A DNA stretch of 64,000 bases from Carboxylicivirga marina. Lineage in GTDB: Bacteria > Bacteroidota > Bacteroidia > Bacteroidales > Marinilabiliaceae. The notes under the pieces were generated by a model, which was given only the letters and a program-made list of their open reading frames with translations, made no database searches and was not told the origin of the DNA. Made by a program: the position numbers and the translations under genes. This document shows positions 8,838 to 17,723 of the stretch, piece by piece. Every line of letters begins with the position of its first letter. Position 1 is the first letter of the stretch. The stretch is from the NCBI RefSeq assembly GCF_016612505.1, contig NZ_JAENRR010000011.1, forward strand, positions 58,572 to 122,571, read 5' to 3'.

Positions 8838-9133
8838 ATTTATAAAACCAGTTTATAAGGCTGCCAATTATAGTGCGTATTACGGGATGGTAATTTGTCT
8901 CACCAAACCGCGGTAATGTGCAATTATTTCGTTTGAAGCGTTGGCGTTTTTATATGACGGTTGGCAATCACATCTTCATTTTTATTTTCTTTGCAGGCAA
9001 ATCAGTTGAACAGAAACGATGCAAGCATTAAGTACTAAAGAAGCCATTGAGTATCGTCGCAGTATTAGACAGTTTAAGCCAGATGCGATTGACGATAGCA
9101 TCATCATGGAGTTACTGGAGTCTGCACGCTTAG
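8838..9133 (+). repeat. Left copy of a 296-bp direct duplication (nitroreductase 5' region)
   Basis: This segment aligns without gaps to 12322-12617 (constant offset 3484 bp). It contains the upstream region (tttataaaaccagtttataag ... cgtttttatatgacg ... cttcatttttattttctttg) and the first codons of the nitroreductase gene. Identity is patchy upstream and high in the coding part. It ends abruptly at 9133 inside codon 39 of the reading frame. Confidence 0.85.
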
Positions 9134-9156
9134 GCCATCATAAAAGTTCATGCTAA
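9019..9156 (+). pseudogene. Truncated nitroreductase (5' fragment)
   Basis: The frame starts MQALSTKEAIEYRRSIRQFK and stays parallel to the intact nitroreductase at 12503 through ESARL, then leaves homology at 9133 and stops 7 codons later. Only the first FMN-binding strand-helix (RRSIRQF) is present, so the 45-aa product cannot be functional. Most differences from the intact copy are silent or conservative, so the copy diverged under some constraint or recently. Confidence 0.85.
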
Positions 9157-9403
9157 AATGAGTTAAATCTAGTGTCATTTGGTTGTATACATAGCTAACG
9201 TTAAAGCCAAATGGCAATTGTAAATCAATATTCCGATCTGCAACCTTTTGTCCCCAGATAGGTAATACATATGGGTATTTTTTAACAGCTGTACTGTCTT
9301 GAACGGTATCCTGTTTTTTACCTAGAGCAATACTTGTACTCGAACAATATAGAATCAAAAACAGTAGCACTACTATATTTCTAAAGGCTTTTTTCATCGT
9401 CAT
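9104..9403 (-). pseudogene. Truncated outer-membrane-type protein (N-terminal fragment)
   Basis: The frame begins MTMKKAFRNIVVLLFLILYC, a good signal peptide (cleavage near SIALG), followed by KKYPYVLPIWGQKVADRNID and VSYVYNQMTLDLTHFSMNFY, typical of the start of an outer-membrane barrel. At 9133 it crosses the junction: the last residues before the stop are antisense of the nitroreductase fragment. The protein has therefore lost its C-terminal part. It lies in the same orientation as the barrel gene at 9530 and the sulfatase, and was probably part of that operon. Confidence 0.75.
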
Positions 9404-9430
9404 TTTTTTTAATAAATAAGAAACGAAACA

Positions 9431-9474
9431 TGCATGAACGTCAATTATACTTGAGTATAATTGAAATTCATGCA
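9431..9474. repeat. 44-bp hairpin between two - strand genes
   Basis: tgcatgaa (9431-9438) pairs with ttcatgca (9467-9474) and caattatac (9442-9450) with gtataattg (9455-9463), leaving a 4-nt loop and a small internal bulge. It lies 56 bp after the stop of the barrel gene and upstream of the truncated gene on the - strand. It may separate their transcripts or stabilise the upstream message. No long T-run follows. Confidence 0.6.
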
Positions 9475-9529
9475 CTTCGCGTATTTCATCAGTATATGTC
9501 GTTTATAAAACCAAACAACATCGAATTAT

Positions 9530-10366
9530 TTATCGCCAAATAAATTTAAGACCAAATTCACAGTTCCAATCGTAAGGACGGTCACTTCCTATGCCAGCAC
9601 CAGGTCTCACATAAACACTAGCGCCAGGTAAGGCTTTAATCATGTAGCCATATTCCACTTCGACCAATGCAGGGAACATGTCTGTGTCATGATCAACAAT
9701 GATTTGTGGATCAACAATCAGCCAATTAGCTCCTTTGCCCAAAAGCCAGACAAAGTATAAATCTAACTGGCTTCGGCTAATTTTATTATTATCTCCGCCA
9801 TCCATGTCGAATAAATACTGATAACCTGGAGCAAAAAGACTTCCTTTTCCGAGTAAGCCAGGGAAAACGAAAAACAAGGTTGGAGCAAGTACATTGGCAT
9901 CAAAACCTAGAGCTTCATGGCTTGATGTATTAAAAGTTGCTTCAAGTCCTGGTACAATAATCACATTAGAACTTGCATAAGCCATCCATAACAAACGCAT
10001 ATCCATGTCGCCAATACCCGATATGTTTGAGTTGCCAAAAGCACCCTCCGGAGAATTGATATTAAGATCTCTATACCTAAAGCGCATTCTTGTTCCGAAC
10101 TTCTTGCCTAAGTTGTTGAGCATGTGGTCGTTTTCAACGCCTGCTGCCTTTGCCAAGTCTTTGCCCAGGGGCCAACGAAACTCAAAGAAATTAGTTAGGT
10201 ATGAACCTGCCGAATTAGGTAGGCTAGCCATTTCGGAATAAAACCTGGTATCGTAGGTAAAGTTAGCAGGATTGGTTCCTGTATTATCTTTTTTTTCTTG
10301 GGCATCTCCAAGTGCAAAGGTAAATACACCTAGCACAAGAAGTAGTATGAGTTTATTTGAATTCAT
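9530..10366 (-). CDS. Outer-membrane beta-barrel protein
   Basis: This 278-aa protein has a signal peptide (MNSNKLILLLVLGVFTFALG, cleavage near GDAQ) and then alternating strands ending in an aromatic C-terminus (CEFGLKFIWR), typical of outer-membrane barrels. Segments such as GTRMRFRYRDLNINS, GDMDMRLLWMAY and VYVRPGAGIGSDRPYDW resemble small transporter or porin-like barrels. It follows the sulfatase by 24 bp in the same direction, so it is probably co-transcribed and may admit a sulfated substrate or release its product. The specific role is inference. Confidence 0.75.
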   Translation of the reverse strand: MNSNKLILLLVLGVFTFALGDAQEKKDNTGTNPANFTYDTRFYSEMASLPNSAGSYLTNFFEFRWPLGKDLAKAAGVENDHMLNNLGKKFGTRMRFRYRDLNINSPEGAFGNSNISGIGDMDMRLLWMAYASSNVIIVPGLEATFNTSSHEALGFDANVLAPTLFFVFPGLLGKGSLFAPGYQYLFDMDGGDNNKISRSQLDLYFVWLLGKGANWLIVDPQIIVDHDTDMFPALVEVEYGYMIKALPGASVYVRPGAGIGSDRPYDWNCEFGLKFIWR

Positions 10367-10390
10367 AGGATCAAATTTTGGATTTACAGA

Positions 10391-11818
10391 TTACTTTTGT
10401 GGCTTATATGGGTCTTTTTGACCTGTCATGATTGCCGGATATTTTTTCAAAGAAATTATATGTTCCGTTAATTGACCAAGTGCGGCTTTTGGAACCCAGG
10501 TGTGTGGGAAGAGCACATTATTTTTTTCCTGCGGATCGGTATAAAGATTATAAACCCTTGGCATGGTGTAGGTATCTAATTTACCGTTCCATGCGCTTTG
10601 TTCTTTAAAATGAAGTTTCCAATTTTTCCATTTAACTGCAAAGATATCCTTACCCATGTATACAATAAATCCATCGCGTCCGGATTTTTGCTGCTTACCT
10701 AAAAAGAAATCAGACATTTCAATACCATCAATCACGCGGTCGTCAGGTACAGTACCCCCGGCTATCTTGGCAAAAGTTGGAAATAAATCCATGGCATGCA
10801 CTATTTCATCACTCACAGAACCTGCTGGAATTTTATTGGGCCATCGCACAACAAAAGGTACACGCAAAGCACCTTCAAAACTTGAAAAAAGAGTACTTCT
10901 CCAAGGTCCGGCCGAACCGTTGATAGCACTTTCAAGAGTAATGCTTGTATTTTGAAAATCAAGAGCTTCAGGTCCATTGTCGGCAGTGAAAATAAATATG
11001 GTATTTTCAGCTATTCCCAAGTCATCAATCTTTGCCAAAAGCTCACCTGTGTAATCATCAATCTGGGTCAACAAATCAGCCCAGGGACCATTCCCGGTTT
11101 TGCCATCATAATCGGGATGTGGCATAGTTGGAAAGTGAGTAGCTGTATAAGGCAGATATAAAAAGAATGGTTTTTTCTTTTTTGCTTGTCGCTCCATAAA
11201 ATCAATTGCCTTGTTGGTTAAGTCTCGGTCAATTAATGGACGATAATCTAAGCGATAAGGTCTTACTTTCTTTGGAGTTTTCCCTTTTTTAGCTTCCATC
11301 ACATACGTTTCCGGCAGTCCACTTTCTGCAAAACCATCCAACGAAGTATAAGCTGACTCATCGGTAGAATTTGGGATACCATACCATTCATCAAAGCCCT
11401 GATCGGTTGGGAATCGACCTTCGGTTCTTCCAAGGTGCCATTTACCATACATTCCGGTAGCATAACCTACGTCTGAGAGCATTTCAGCCATAGTAACTTC
11501 CCACTTAACCAAACCGTAAATGCCTTCTCCCAAAGGAACGGTTGCGTTTCCACTTCTGATTGCATAGCGTCCCGTCATAATTGCAGATCGGGAAGGCGTG
11601 CACTGTACTTCTACATTGAAATTGGTTAAACGCATTCCTTCAGAAGCTAGTTGATCCATATTGGGAGTGGCAGCTCCACGCGTAATTCCGCCGCCATTAA
11701 AACCAGGTTCCCCATAGCCGAAGTTGTCGAGGAAAACTAAAACAATGTTAGGCTTTTCTTGAGCATAGCTGCTTGATGTTATAAACACAGCTAGAATAAA
11801 TAATGCTAATAGTCTCAT
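10391..11818 (-). CDS. Secreted sulfatase (formylglycine-dependent S1 family, arylsulfatase-like)
   Basis: The 475-aa protein starts with a signal peptide (MRLLALFILAVFITSSSYAQ). The metal-binding start is NIVLVFLDNFGYGEPG and the active-site signature is VQCTPSRSAIMTGRY, in which the Cys is converted to formylglycine by a maturation enzyme not seen in this window. YGKWHLG, the later TADNGPEAL and a lysine in a C-terminal strand complete the usual catalytic set. It hydrolyses sulfate esters in the periplasm, probably from a glycan or small aromatic. It heads a - strand unit with two outer-membrane proteins. The whole block is bounded by the 296-bp duplication, which suggests acquisition or rearrangement. 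Confidence 0.9.
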   Translation of the reverse strand: MRLLALFILAVFITSSSYAQEKPNIVLVFLDNFGYGEPGFNGGGITRGAATPNMDQLASEGMRLTNFNVEVQCTPSRSAIMTGRYAIRSGNATVPLGEGIYGLVKWEVTMAEMLSDVGYATGMYGKWHLGRTEGRFPTDQGFDEWYGIPNSTDESAYTSLDGFAESGLPETYVMEAKKGKTPKKVRPYRLDYRPLIDRDLTNKAIDFMERQAKKKKPFFLYLPYTATHFPTMPHPDYDGKTGNGPWADLLTQIDDYTGELLAKIDDLGIAENTIFIFTADNGPEALDFQNTSITLESAINGSAGPWRSTLFSSFEGALRVPFVVRWPNKIPAGSVSDEIVHAMDLFPTFAKIAGGTVPDDRVIDGIEMSDFFLGKQQKSGRDGFIVYMGKDIFAVKWKNWKLHFKEQSAWNGKLDTYTMPRVYNLYTDPQEKNNVLFPHTWVPKAALGQLTEHIISLKKYPAIMTGQKDPYKPQK

Positions 11819-12321
11819 AGTTATTTTTTTATAGTTAAAAATGTTGAATTTAAATTGTAGAAGTAGTAGTAAAATATAATTTTAGAATAATATACTTTAA
11901 AAGTCAACCATTACGTCCACATAACTATACATTTCGTTTTCGACGTTACTTCTTTTGCAGCATGTTTGCTATCCTGAGTTCAACGTAAAATTTTGAACTC
12001 ATAACGCTTACAAATAGTGAGTTTCAAGTGCATTGACGAAAGAATAGCGGGCTATTTTGAGTCGATTACACGAAGAAAATTGCTGTTGGTAAGTGGAATT
12101 GCTACGCTTTGAATAAAAAACTGTTCTACAGCGTCAAATTTTATCACCATAGCTCGCTATGCTTCAAAAATTTATATTGTATATCAATCATTTAATAAAA
12201 TATGAGCTGGTTAATTTTAATCGAACTCAGGTTATTAATAAGCTACTACTTGTGCCTCCAAATATTGAGCGAATAAATACGCTTGCGTAGTAGTTTCTAT
12301 TAAAGTAATGCAGTGAAATTA
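11819..12321. other. Non-coding region upstream of the sulfatase
   Basis: No gene is supported. A small dyad tgagttcaa/ttgaactca (11975-11983 and 11993-12001) is present. The rest is AT-rich without a recognisable promoter, RNA or mobile-element end. The right end abuts the right copy of the 296-bp duplication. Confidence 0.4.
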
Positions 12322-12617
12322 ATTTATAAAACCAGTTTATAAGCCTGTCAATGGAAGTGTAGTTTACGGAATGGAAAATTGTCTTTCCAAACCATGGTAA
12401 TGTATAATTATTTCGTTTGAAGCGCTGGCGTTTTTATATGACGATAAGCCATCTCATCTTCATTTTTATTTTCTTTGCAGGCAAATCAGTTGAACAGAAA
12501 CGATGCAAGTATTAAGTACTAAAGAAGCCATTGAGAGTCGCCGTAGTATTCGACAGTTTAAACCGGAAGCCATTAACGATAGTATCATCATGGAGTTACT
12601 AGAGTCTGCACGCTTAG
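12322..12617 (+). repeat. Right copy of the 296-bp direct duplication
   Basis: This is collinear with 8838-9133 at a constant offset. It includes the leader and first 38 codons of the intact nitroreductase, so it is presumably the parental copy. Conservation of the leader outside the gene suggests that the regulatory region was copied with it. Confidence 0.85.
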
Positions 12618-13123
12618 CGCCGTCGGGTTGTAATTCGCAACCCTGGCGCTTTAAAATTGTAAAAGATAAAGCCACCAAGGAGCAGCTTCAGGCCTTGGCC
12701 TATGATCAAAAGTTTGTTTCACAGGCGCCTGTGGTGCTTGTGGTTTGTGCCGATGTGCAAGGCTATATTGATGGACGTACCTCAGGAGTGCAGGATTTGG
12801 CAGACATTGGTGTGTTCGATAATAGGTTAACAACGATACTAAATGAAACGACTCATAAAAAGTCGGCACTCGGTTTTAACGTGCTTTCTCATTCGGTTGC
12901 TTTTAATGTGGCCATTGCCATTGAGCACATTGTGCTGCGGGCACTTGATTTCGGACTAGGCACCTGTTGGATGAAACTAATGAATGAACAGGCTATTCAG
13001 CAACTGTTTGGCTGGGATAATAACATTGTTCCGGTTGCGCTTTTGCCAATTGGCTATCCGGCCGAAGCGCCTGCACCGCGAAAACGTGTTCCCATTGAAG
13101 ATTTAATTATTGGCTCAATATGA
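12503..13123 (+). CDS. Nitroreductase family FMN-dependent oxidoreductase
   Basis: This is a 206-aa nitroreductase-fold protein. RRSIRQFKPEAI and APSGCNSQPWRFKIV form the FMN phosphate and isoalloxazine pocket, VAIAIEHIVLRALDFGLGTCWM is the dimer-interface helix, and VPVALLPIGYPAEAPAPRKR is the C-terminal cofactor motif. The family reduces nitro compounds, quinones or flavins with NAD(P)H; the substrate here is unknown. An intact leader precedes it and is duplicated at 8838. It appears monocistronic. Confidence 0.9.
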   Translation: MQVLSTKEAIESRRSIRQFKPEAINDSIIMELLESARLAPSGCNSQPWRFKIVKDKATKEQLQALAYDQKFVSQAPVVLVVCADVQGYIDGRTSGVQDLADIGVFDNRLTTILNETTHKKSALGFNVLSHSVAFNVAIAIEHIVLRALDFGLGTCWMKLMNEQAIQQLFGWDNNIVPVALLPIGYPAEAPAPRKRVPIEDLIIGSI

Positions 13124-13149
13124 TATTTAGTGGGTAATATTCTTACTAT

Positions 13150-13353
13150 CATTCTGGGGTTTTCAACCCCAAACCCCGACTTCATTTTTTCACAGATGAA
13201 AAAACGCAAGCAAAAAAATCTTTGGCTACGCCTGCATAAGCTCATAAAACTACGGTTGAATGACTGGAATCGTTTAAACTCACTTCGTTCGAACAGAAAA
13301 CGATTCTTAAACGTCAAATACAACCTTGTTTTATGGCTCACCAGCCAAGGCCA
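13150..13353 (+). repeat. Dispersed intergenic repeat, copy A
   Basis: It contains a small hairpin (ggggttttcaacccc), then aaaccccgac, cataaaactacggtt, ctggaatcgtttaaactc and accttgttttatggctcac. The same blocks in the same order occur on the opposite strand at 58651-58887. A 108-codon frame through it is not conserved in the other copy, so it is treated as non-coding. Confidence 0.75.
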
Positions 13354-13655
13354 TAGGGTAATTCTTGGGCTTACCCACTCTAATCCATACAGAACCATTT
13401 TTTATTTGACTGGAGCGCAACTCATCAATCTATCGAACCCTTGTTTGAAGCTGTAATGATATCAACAACCGGACAACAGGGAATCTCATTTGTTACAAAA
13501 GGTATCAGGTGTGATTGAGGATTGAATGTTATGCTATGATATTTATAGGTCTCTAACTCTTATGCAGTAAAATATATGTTATAATATTGAACTCTAGAAA
13601 TATCCGTTCACTGAGATTCCTCAACATTGATAACTACATGTCCTAAAGAGATACC

Positions 13656-13688
13656 AAAAAGCGCAAATCAAATTGATCTGCGCTTTTT
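13656..13688 (-). terminator. Intrinsic terminator of the S9 peptidase gene
   Basis: aaaaagcgca (13656-13665) pairs with tgcgcttttt (13679-13688), with weaker pairing inside. Read on the - strand it lies 23 bp after the peptidase stop and ends in a T-run. Confidence 0.8.
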
Positions 13689-13710
13689 CTACTAGAACTT
13701 TGAATGCTCA

Positions 13711-16491
13711 CTAATATCCTAAATCCAATCCTTTATCTACCGCCGGAATGCCTTTTTTCATCCATCTTGGCATGGGTTCTCCTTTTAGATAATGATCAAA
13801 AAACTGTGCTAATCTTACCTGGAAATCATACTTGTCGCGCACTAAAGTCGGCCAATGATCAGCATCATTATAATTTAGTAGCCATGCTTCTTTCTTTAAT
13901 CGTCTTAAAGCAATAAAAAACTCAACACCCTGGCTAAATGGGACAGCGCCATCGTCTTCATTGTGCATGATTAACATGGGCGTTGTAATCTTATCAGCTG
14001 TAAACAAAGGTGAGTTTTCAAGGTATCTTAGAGGAGATTCCCAGATTGATTTACCAATCCGGCTTTGTGTGTGTTCGTACTGGAACGAACGGTTCCTGCC
14101 TGTCCATAATCGTATGCCGCCATAGGCACTGAACATGTTAACAACCGGCGCACCTGATTCAATGGCTGCAAACAGGTTTGTTCTGGTAGCCAGATAAGCG
14201 ACCTGGTAACCTCCCCAGCTATGTCCCTGAGCGGCTATGGCTTTTTCATCAATAAACCCTTCTGCTATTAATTGCGAAATACCCGGCATCACACAGTTGA
14301 AAGCCGATTCTCCCGGATACCCTTCCTTATAATAAACATCCGGATTAAATATCACATAATCATGACTCGCATAGTAATGATAATCGATGGTTGAGCGATG
14401 CGCTTCAGGAATCTGATGATGATACAAGCGTTGCGATGATTTTTCATAGAAATTTACTATCAACGGATACTTTTTATTGGGATCAAAGTTGGCAGGTTTT
14501 ACCAATAAGCCTTCCAGTTGTTGTCCGTCAAGTGATGTCCAGGTGTATAATTCCTTTGTGCCCCAAAGGAAATCTTTTTGCTTTAGATTGACATCACTGA
14601 CAGCTTTTGATTTCTTGAAGTCATTTTCAGTCACTGAAAGGTTTGGAAACTCCTGGAAATCCTCTTTTGTATAAACTAAGACATTGGCATCTTTCGCCCT
14701 GGTTGGTGCTGTTAATCGATATTGACCCGATAGAAGAACTTTAGGCGATTTTCTGTTTTTAATAGTTGTTTTATAAAACCCATCCTCTCTTGAAACTTCA
14801 TTATGGCCTATTAAATAAAGCGGTTTAGAAACATCAATGCCTTTATAGTCTTCATCAATTAAACCGTGATAGGCCTTATCGTAATCAATCAATCGATAGG
14901 AGGTTTTAGATTCTCCGCCATCAACAGTTATGTTTACAGGTGCCGTTTTATTTTCAGGATCAACCTTCCAGATATCAAATCTATCGTAGAGCAATAACGC
15001 TTCGTCATTTACTAACCAGCCACCAGTGCCGTAGCTGCTAGCCGGATTAGGTATGTCATTGATTTCGTCAGCACACTGAATAGCATTTGCTGTGCTTATT
15101 TTATACTCAATGCCCTTATTGATATGATAAGTATTCCATGTTGTATCCATGGCATTGTACCAATATATATACTTGCCGTTTGGAGAAGCACTTGGATAAG
15201 CTCTGACATCTTGCTTAAACATTTTCCGTTCGCCGGTATTGATATTGACCAGGTAGAAGTCGTTATGCTCAGGGTAACCTTCCCACATTCTTTGTACTGC
15301 ATATGGCAAATTCGAATAGGCTACCAGGTAATCGGAATTACCTTCGTTAATCCATTCAATATCAGAATCTGATTTTTGCTCCAGCTGAACGATCTTATTA
15401 TTATCCAGATGATAAACCGCTAAATAGGATTTTGTTAAATCATCTTTTTTAGTAGTAAGCTGTTCGGTATGTAATATGGGTTCATTCCAGTGCCATACGT
15501 CCAATTCAGGAATTTCTTCATCCAATTTCGTTGTATCTTTTTCAGGTTTAACCGGAGCAAGGCCAAAATAAACGCGCTTTGTTTTATCGGCAATTTTTAA
15601 TTGACCATGCTCACTAATCTGCCACCCCTCTTCAATGCCTTTGGTATTGGTTGATGCTAATTCGTTCAAACCGTCATTCTGGTTCCATAAATACAGCTGA
15701 TAAGCTGGCTTTTTGCTTTGGCTTGTATCCGCTAAAAATGCCAGGCTACTTCCCGTTTTATTTAAAGTAAGCTGTTTATATTTTCCTTTTCCGGTTAAGA
15801 CGGCTGTTTGAACTGCATCCAATAAGTTATAATAGTAGATGCCTGGTTCCATTTCGTTGTCAGCGCCTGTCGACACAAAAGCAATCACTTCTTTGTGCTT
15901 GGCAAAAATATAATCTGTGACATAGGGAAACTGCATTATTTCTCCGCTTGTCAGATTTCTGACATTAAGCATAAAGCCATTTTCCTTCGACTCCTCTTTT
16001 ACTTCCTGTAAAGTTGTGTCATTCAAAATTTCCGTTTGGGTTTGATAAGCCATAAAACCATCCCATTGCTTTGGTAGCTTGAAGGATTTTAAGTTTGGAA
16101 CGGTGTCCAATGCTTTCGTTTTCAGATTGTAGATGCCCAGCTTATTCAACGGCATCTTATCCTTCTTCGTTTTTTTCAACTTTAAGTCTCTTACCACATC
16201 CTTTTCGGGTTCAATTTTAAAAGCAACATGCGTTGAATGATGACTAATGGCAGCATCGTTTCCTCCAGCAACCGCGCTCAGTTCAGCACCAAGCTTATCA
16301 ATAATTTTTAAAACTGCATCACCCTTCCATGGTTCAGCTTTATAAACTATATAATTCCCATCATTAGAGATTGATTTTTCCGTAATCCTGTTCCACTTAA
16401 GAATATCATCATAGGTCAATGGTTTCTTCTCTTGTGCGTAGGATGCAGAAACTAATAAAAAGAGTGTTGATAGTATTAAAAACTGTTTCAT
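13711..16491 (-). CDS. Large S9 family (prolyl oligopeptidase-type) serine peptidase, secreted
   Basis: The protein has 926 aa from the ATG at 16491, where MKQFLILSTLFLLVSASYAQ is a clean signal peptide; the upstream in-frame ATG would bury it. Residues about 25-640 are beta-propeller-like WD/PD40 strands (for example ASPNGKYIYWYN). The C-terminal alpha/beta-hydrolase has the nucleophile in QGHSWGGYQVAYLA, the Asp in MHNEDDGAVPFS and the His in NDADHWPTL. Such enzymes cleave peptides in the periplasm. At about 930 aa it is longer than typical 700-aa DPP-type members, mostly through the propeller. It is monocistronic with its own terminator. A second, DPP-IV-type S9 enzyme lies at 34749. Confidence 0.9.
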   Translation of the reverse strand: MKQFLILSTLFLLVSASYAQEKKPLTYDDILKWNRITEKSISNDGNYIVYKAEPWKGDAVLKIIDKLGAELSAVAGGNDAAISHHSTHVAFKIEPEKDVVRDLKLKKTKKDKMPLNKLGIYNLKTKALDTVPNLKSFKLPKQWDGFMAYQTQTEILNDTTLQEVKEESKENGFMLNVRNLTSGEIMQFPYVTDYIFAKHKEVIAFVSTGADNEMEPGIYYYNLLDAVQTAVLTGKGKYKQLTLNKTGSSLAFLADTSQSKKPAYQLYLWNQNDGLNELASTNTKGIEEGWQISEHGQLKIADKTKRVYFGLAPVKPEKDTTKLDEEIPELDVWHWNEPILHTEQLTTKKDDLTKSYLAVYHLDNNKIVQLEQKSDSDIEWINEGNSDYLVAYSNLPYAVQRMWEGYPEHNDFYLVNINTGERKMFKQDVRAYPSASPNGKYIYWYNAMDTTWNTYHINKGIEYKISTANAIQCADEINDIPNPASSYGTGGWLVNDEALLLYDRFDIWKVDPENKTAPVNITVDGGESKTSYRLIDYDKAYHGLIDEDYKGIDVSKPLYLIGHNEVSREDGFYKTTIKNRKSPKVLLSGQYRLTAPTRAKDANVLVYTKEDFQEFPNLSVTENDFKKSKAVSDVNLKQKDFLWGTKELYTWTSLDGQQLEGLLVKPANFDPNKKYPLIVNFYEKSSQRLYHHQIPEAHRSTIDYHYYASHDYVIFNPDVYYKEGYPGESAFNCVMPGISQLIAEGFIDEKAIAAQGHSWGGYQVAYLATRTNLFAAIESGAPVVNMFSAYGGIRLWTGRNRSFQYEHTQSRIGKSIWESPLRYLENSPLFTADKITTPMLIMHNEDDGAVPFSQGVEFFIALRRLKKEAWLLNYNDADHWPTLVRDKYDFQVRLAQFFDHYLKGEPMPRWMKKGIPAVDKGLDLGY

Positions 16492-16724
16492 GATAGTATG
16501 TTTATATTTTTCTTCTGAGTTTAGTAAATGATGCATGAATATACGATTTATTAAGACTGTTGAACTGGTCTTTTTTCACTTTTAAAAAGATGTGATGGTG
16601 ATGCCAGATAGTTAAAGGTTTTTTAGAGTAAAGAACAAATACCCCTTAGACTCAATACTGATCTTTCCTAAATTATATGCCGTTCAAAACTATAGTGTTC
16701 CATCTGCTAATACATGGTTGGCAA

Positions 16725-17010
16725 AGTCGGTATCACGGCAATCGCATTTAAGAAATTGTTTTACAACTCAAGCCGTTGAGGCTTCCCCTTTTTCCCTCCA
16801 GCTCAAAAAAGGGGAGAAAAAAGCCGCCGACCGAAGCACTCGTTTACCCATTATGACAACTCTACGGGAAAAATTTAAAGATTAACAGCTTGGCATCAAA
16901 TTTTTCTTCCCTCCGTTTATGTCAATGGGGCCCAAACTACGCTGCTTATGTCGGTATTATACAATACAAAAAATAAATTCCTTTTAAATGCGATTGCCGT
17001 GAAGTCGGTA
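16725..17010. mobile_element. MITE-like non-autonomous element with 19-bp TIRs and 8-bp target duplication
   Basis: Perfect terminal inverted repeats tcacggcaatcgcatttaa (16733-16751) and ttaaatgcgattgccgtga (16984-17002) bound a 270-bp element. It is flanked immediately on both sides by the direct repeat agtcggta (16725-16732 and 17003-17010). There is no reading frame inside; a ggcttcccc.../aaaaaagcc inner hairpin is present. This is the signature of a transposon mobilised in trans by a transposase making 8-bp duplications (for example ISAs1- or IS66-like families; the family assignment is inference). Confidence 0.85.
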
Positions 17011-17015
17011 TCCGA

Positions 17016-17354
17016 TTAGCAAAATGTGAACTGGATTTTATTATATTGATTGGAGTGAACTTTACCCCTGGTGTCCACATAGTACTCTTTCAAAAGCTCA
17101 GTGACAGTCTTGGTTAAGCTCAAAGTACTGACTGTATTACGTTCGAAATCAATCTGTTTTAAGTTCAGTGGTGATGTAGGGCATGGCCAGTTTATATCCC
17201 CTGCAAATTCAAGAGTCTGTGTAGTTGCACCATGCTTGTCAGGTTTTGCTTCAAGATTGATGCTGTATAATCTCACGATTGATGGGTAATAACCCCTACT
17301 TTGACCTTCACAAGATATAATTCCAATAGCCTCGATGAGGTAAACCTGATCTTC
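17016..17354 (-). pseudogene. Possible decayed gene beside the MITE
   Basis: The - strand is open from a stop at 17357-17355 to a stop at 17016 without a start near the beginning. It encodes protein-like sequence (EDQVYLIEAIGIISCEG, TQTLEFAGDINWPCPTSP, LTKTVTELLKEYYVDTRGK). It ends 6 bp from the right target duplication. I do not recognise the family, and upstream DNA shows no continuation. It is either a relic or a short ORF from the ATG at 17276 (86 aa). Confidence 0.35.
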
Positions 17355-17590
17355 TTAGCAAATAATTTGGTCTTTTTAGGTTCAACTTTGAGCTAAAATG
17401 GCATCTTGGTTGATGCTAATGTGGATAAAATTTTGGTCAAAGTAAGGTCGTATGTCAGCTTCAATAGCCTATATGTTGATGTTGGTTGAGTAAGAGCATG
17501 TCAGGTTTTTCGTCTGTTTAATAGTGCACCAAGATGACTTATGGGCTTATAAAGAGGTATTGATAAAAGTTGCAAGGAGTGAGATAAGCT

Positions 17591-17654
17591 GCTAGCGCTG
17601 ATTTGGAATCAGTGCCTTCTTCAAAATAAGCACGAATTACAAATTCGCACTAGC
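17591..17654. repeat. REP-like pair of palindromes
   Basis: Two short hairpins, ctgatt-tgg-aatcag (17598-17612) and cgaatt-acaa-attcg (around 17633-17647), are flanked by gctagcg and cactagc, so the whole 64-bp unit is roughly symmetric. This arrangement resembles REP/BIME units mobilised by REP-associated tyrosine transposases. No such transposase is seen here. Confidence 0.5.
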
Positions 17655-17691
17655 ACTAAGTTTTTTAAAATACAATTGGTATAAAACAAAA

Positions 17692-17717
17692 AAATCCGGA
17701 GGTCTGCTTCCGGATTT
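17692..17717 (-). terminator. Intrinsic terminator
   Basis: aaatccgga (17692-17700) pairs with tccggattt (17709-17717). On the - strand it immediately follows the stop at 17724 and runs into TTTTTTTG. Confidence 0.85.
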
Positions 17718-17723
17718 AATTAC

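Noticed and set aside
9104..9475. Longer start (ATG 9475) for the truncated outer-membrane gene
   Set aside because: It would place a hairpin and 24 extra residues before a clean signal peptide starting at 9403 or 9397.
13130..13456. 108-codon + strand frame after the nitroreductase
   Set aside because: It runs through dispersed repeat copy A; copy B does not keep the frame and composition is not protein-like.
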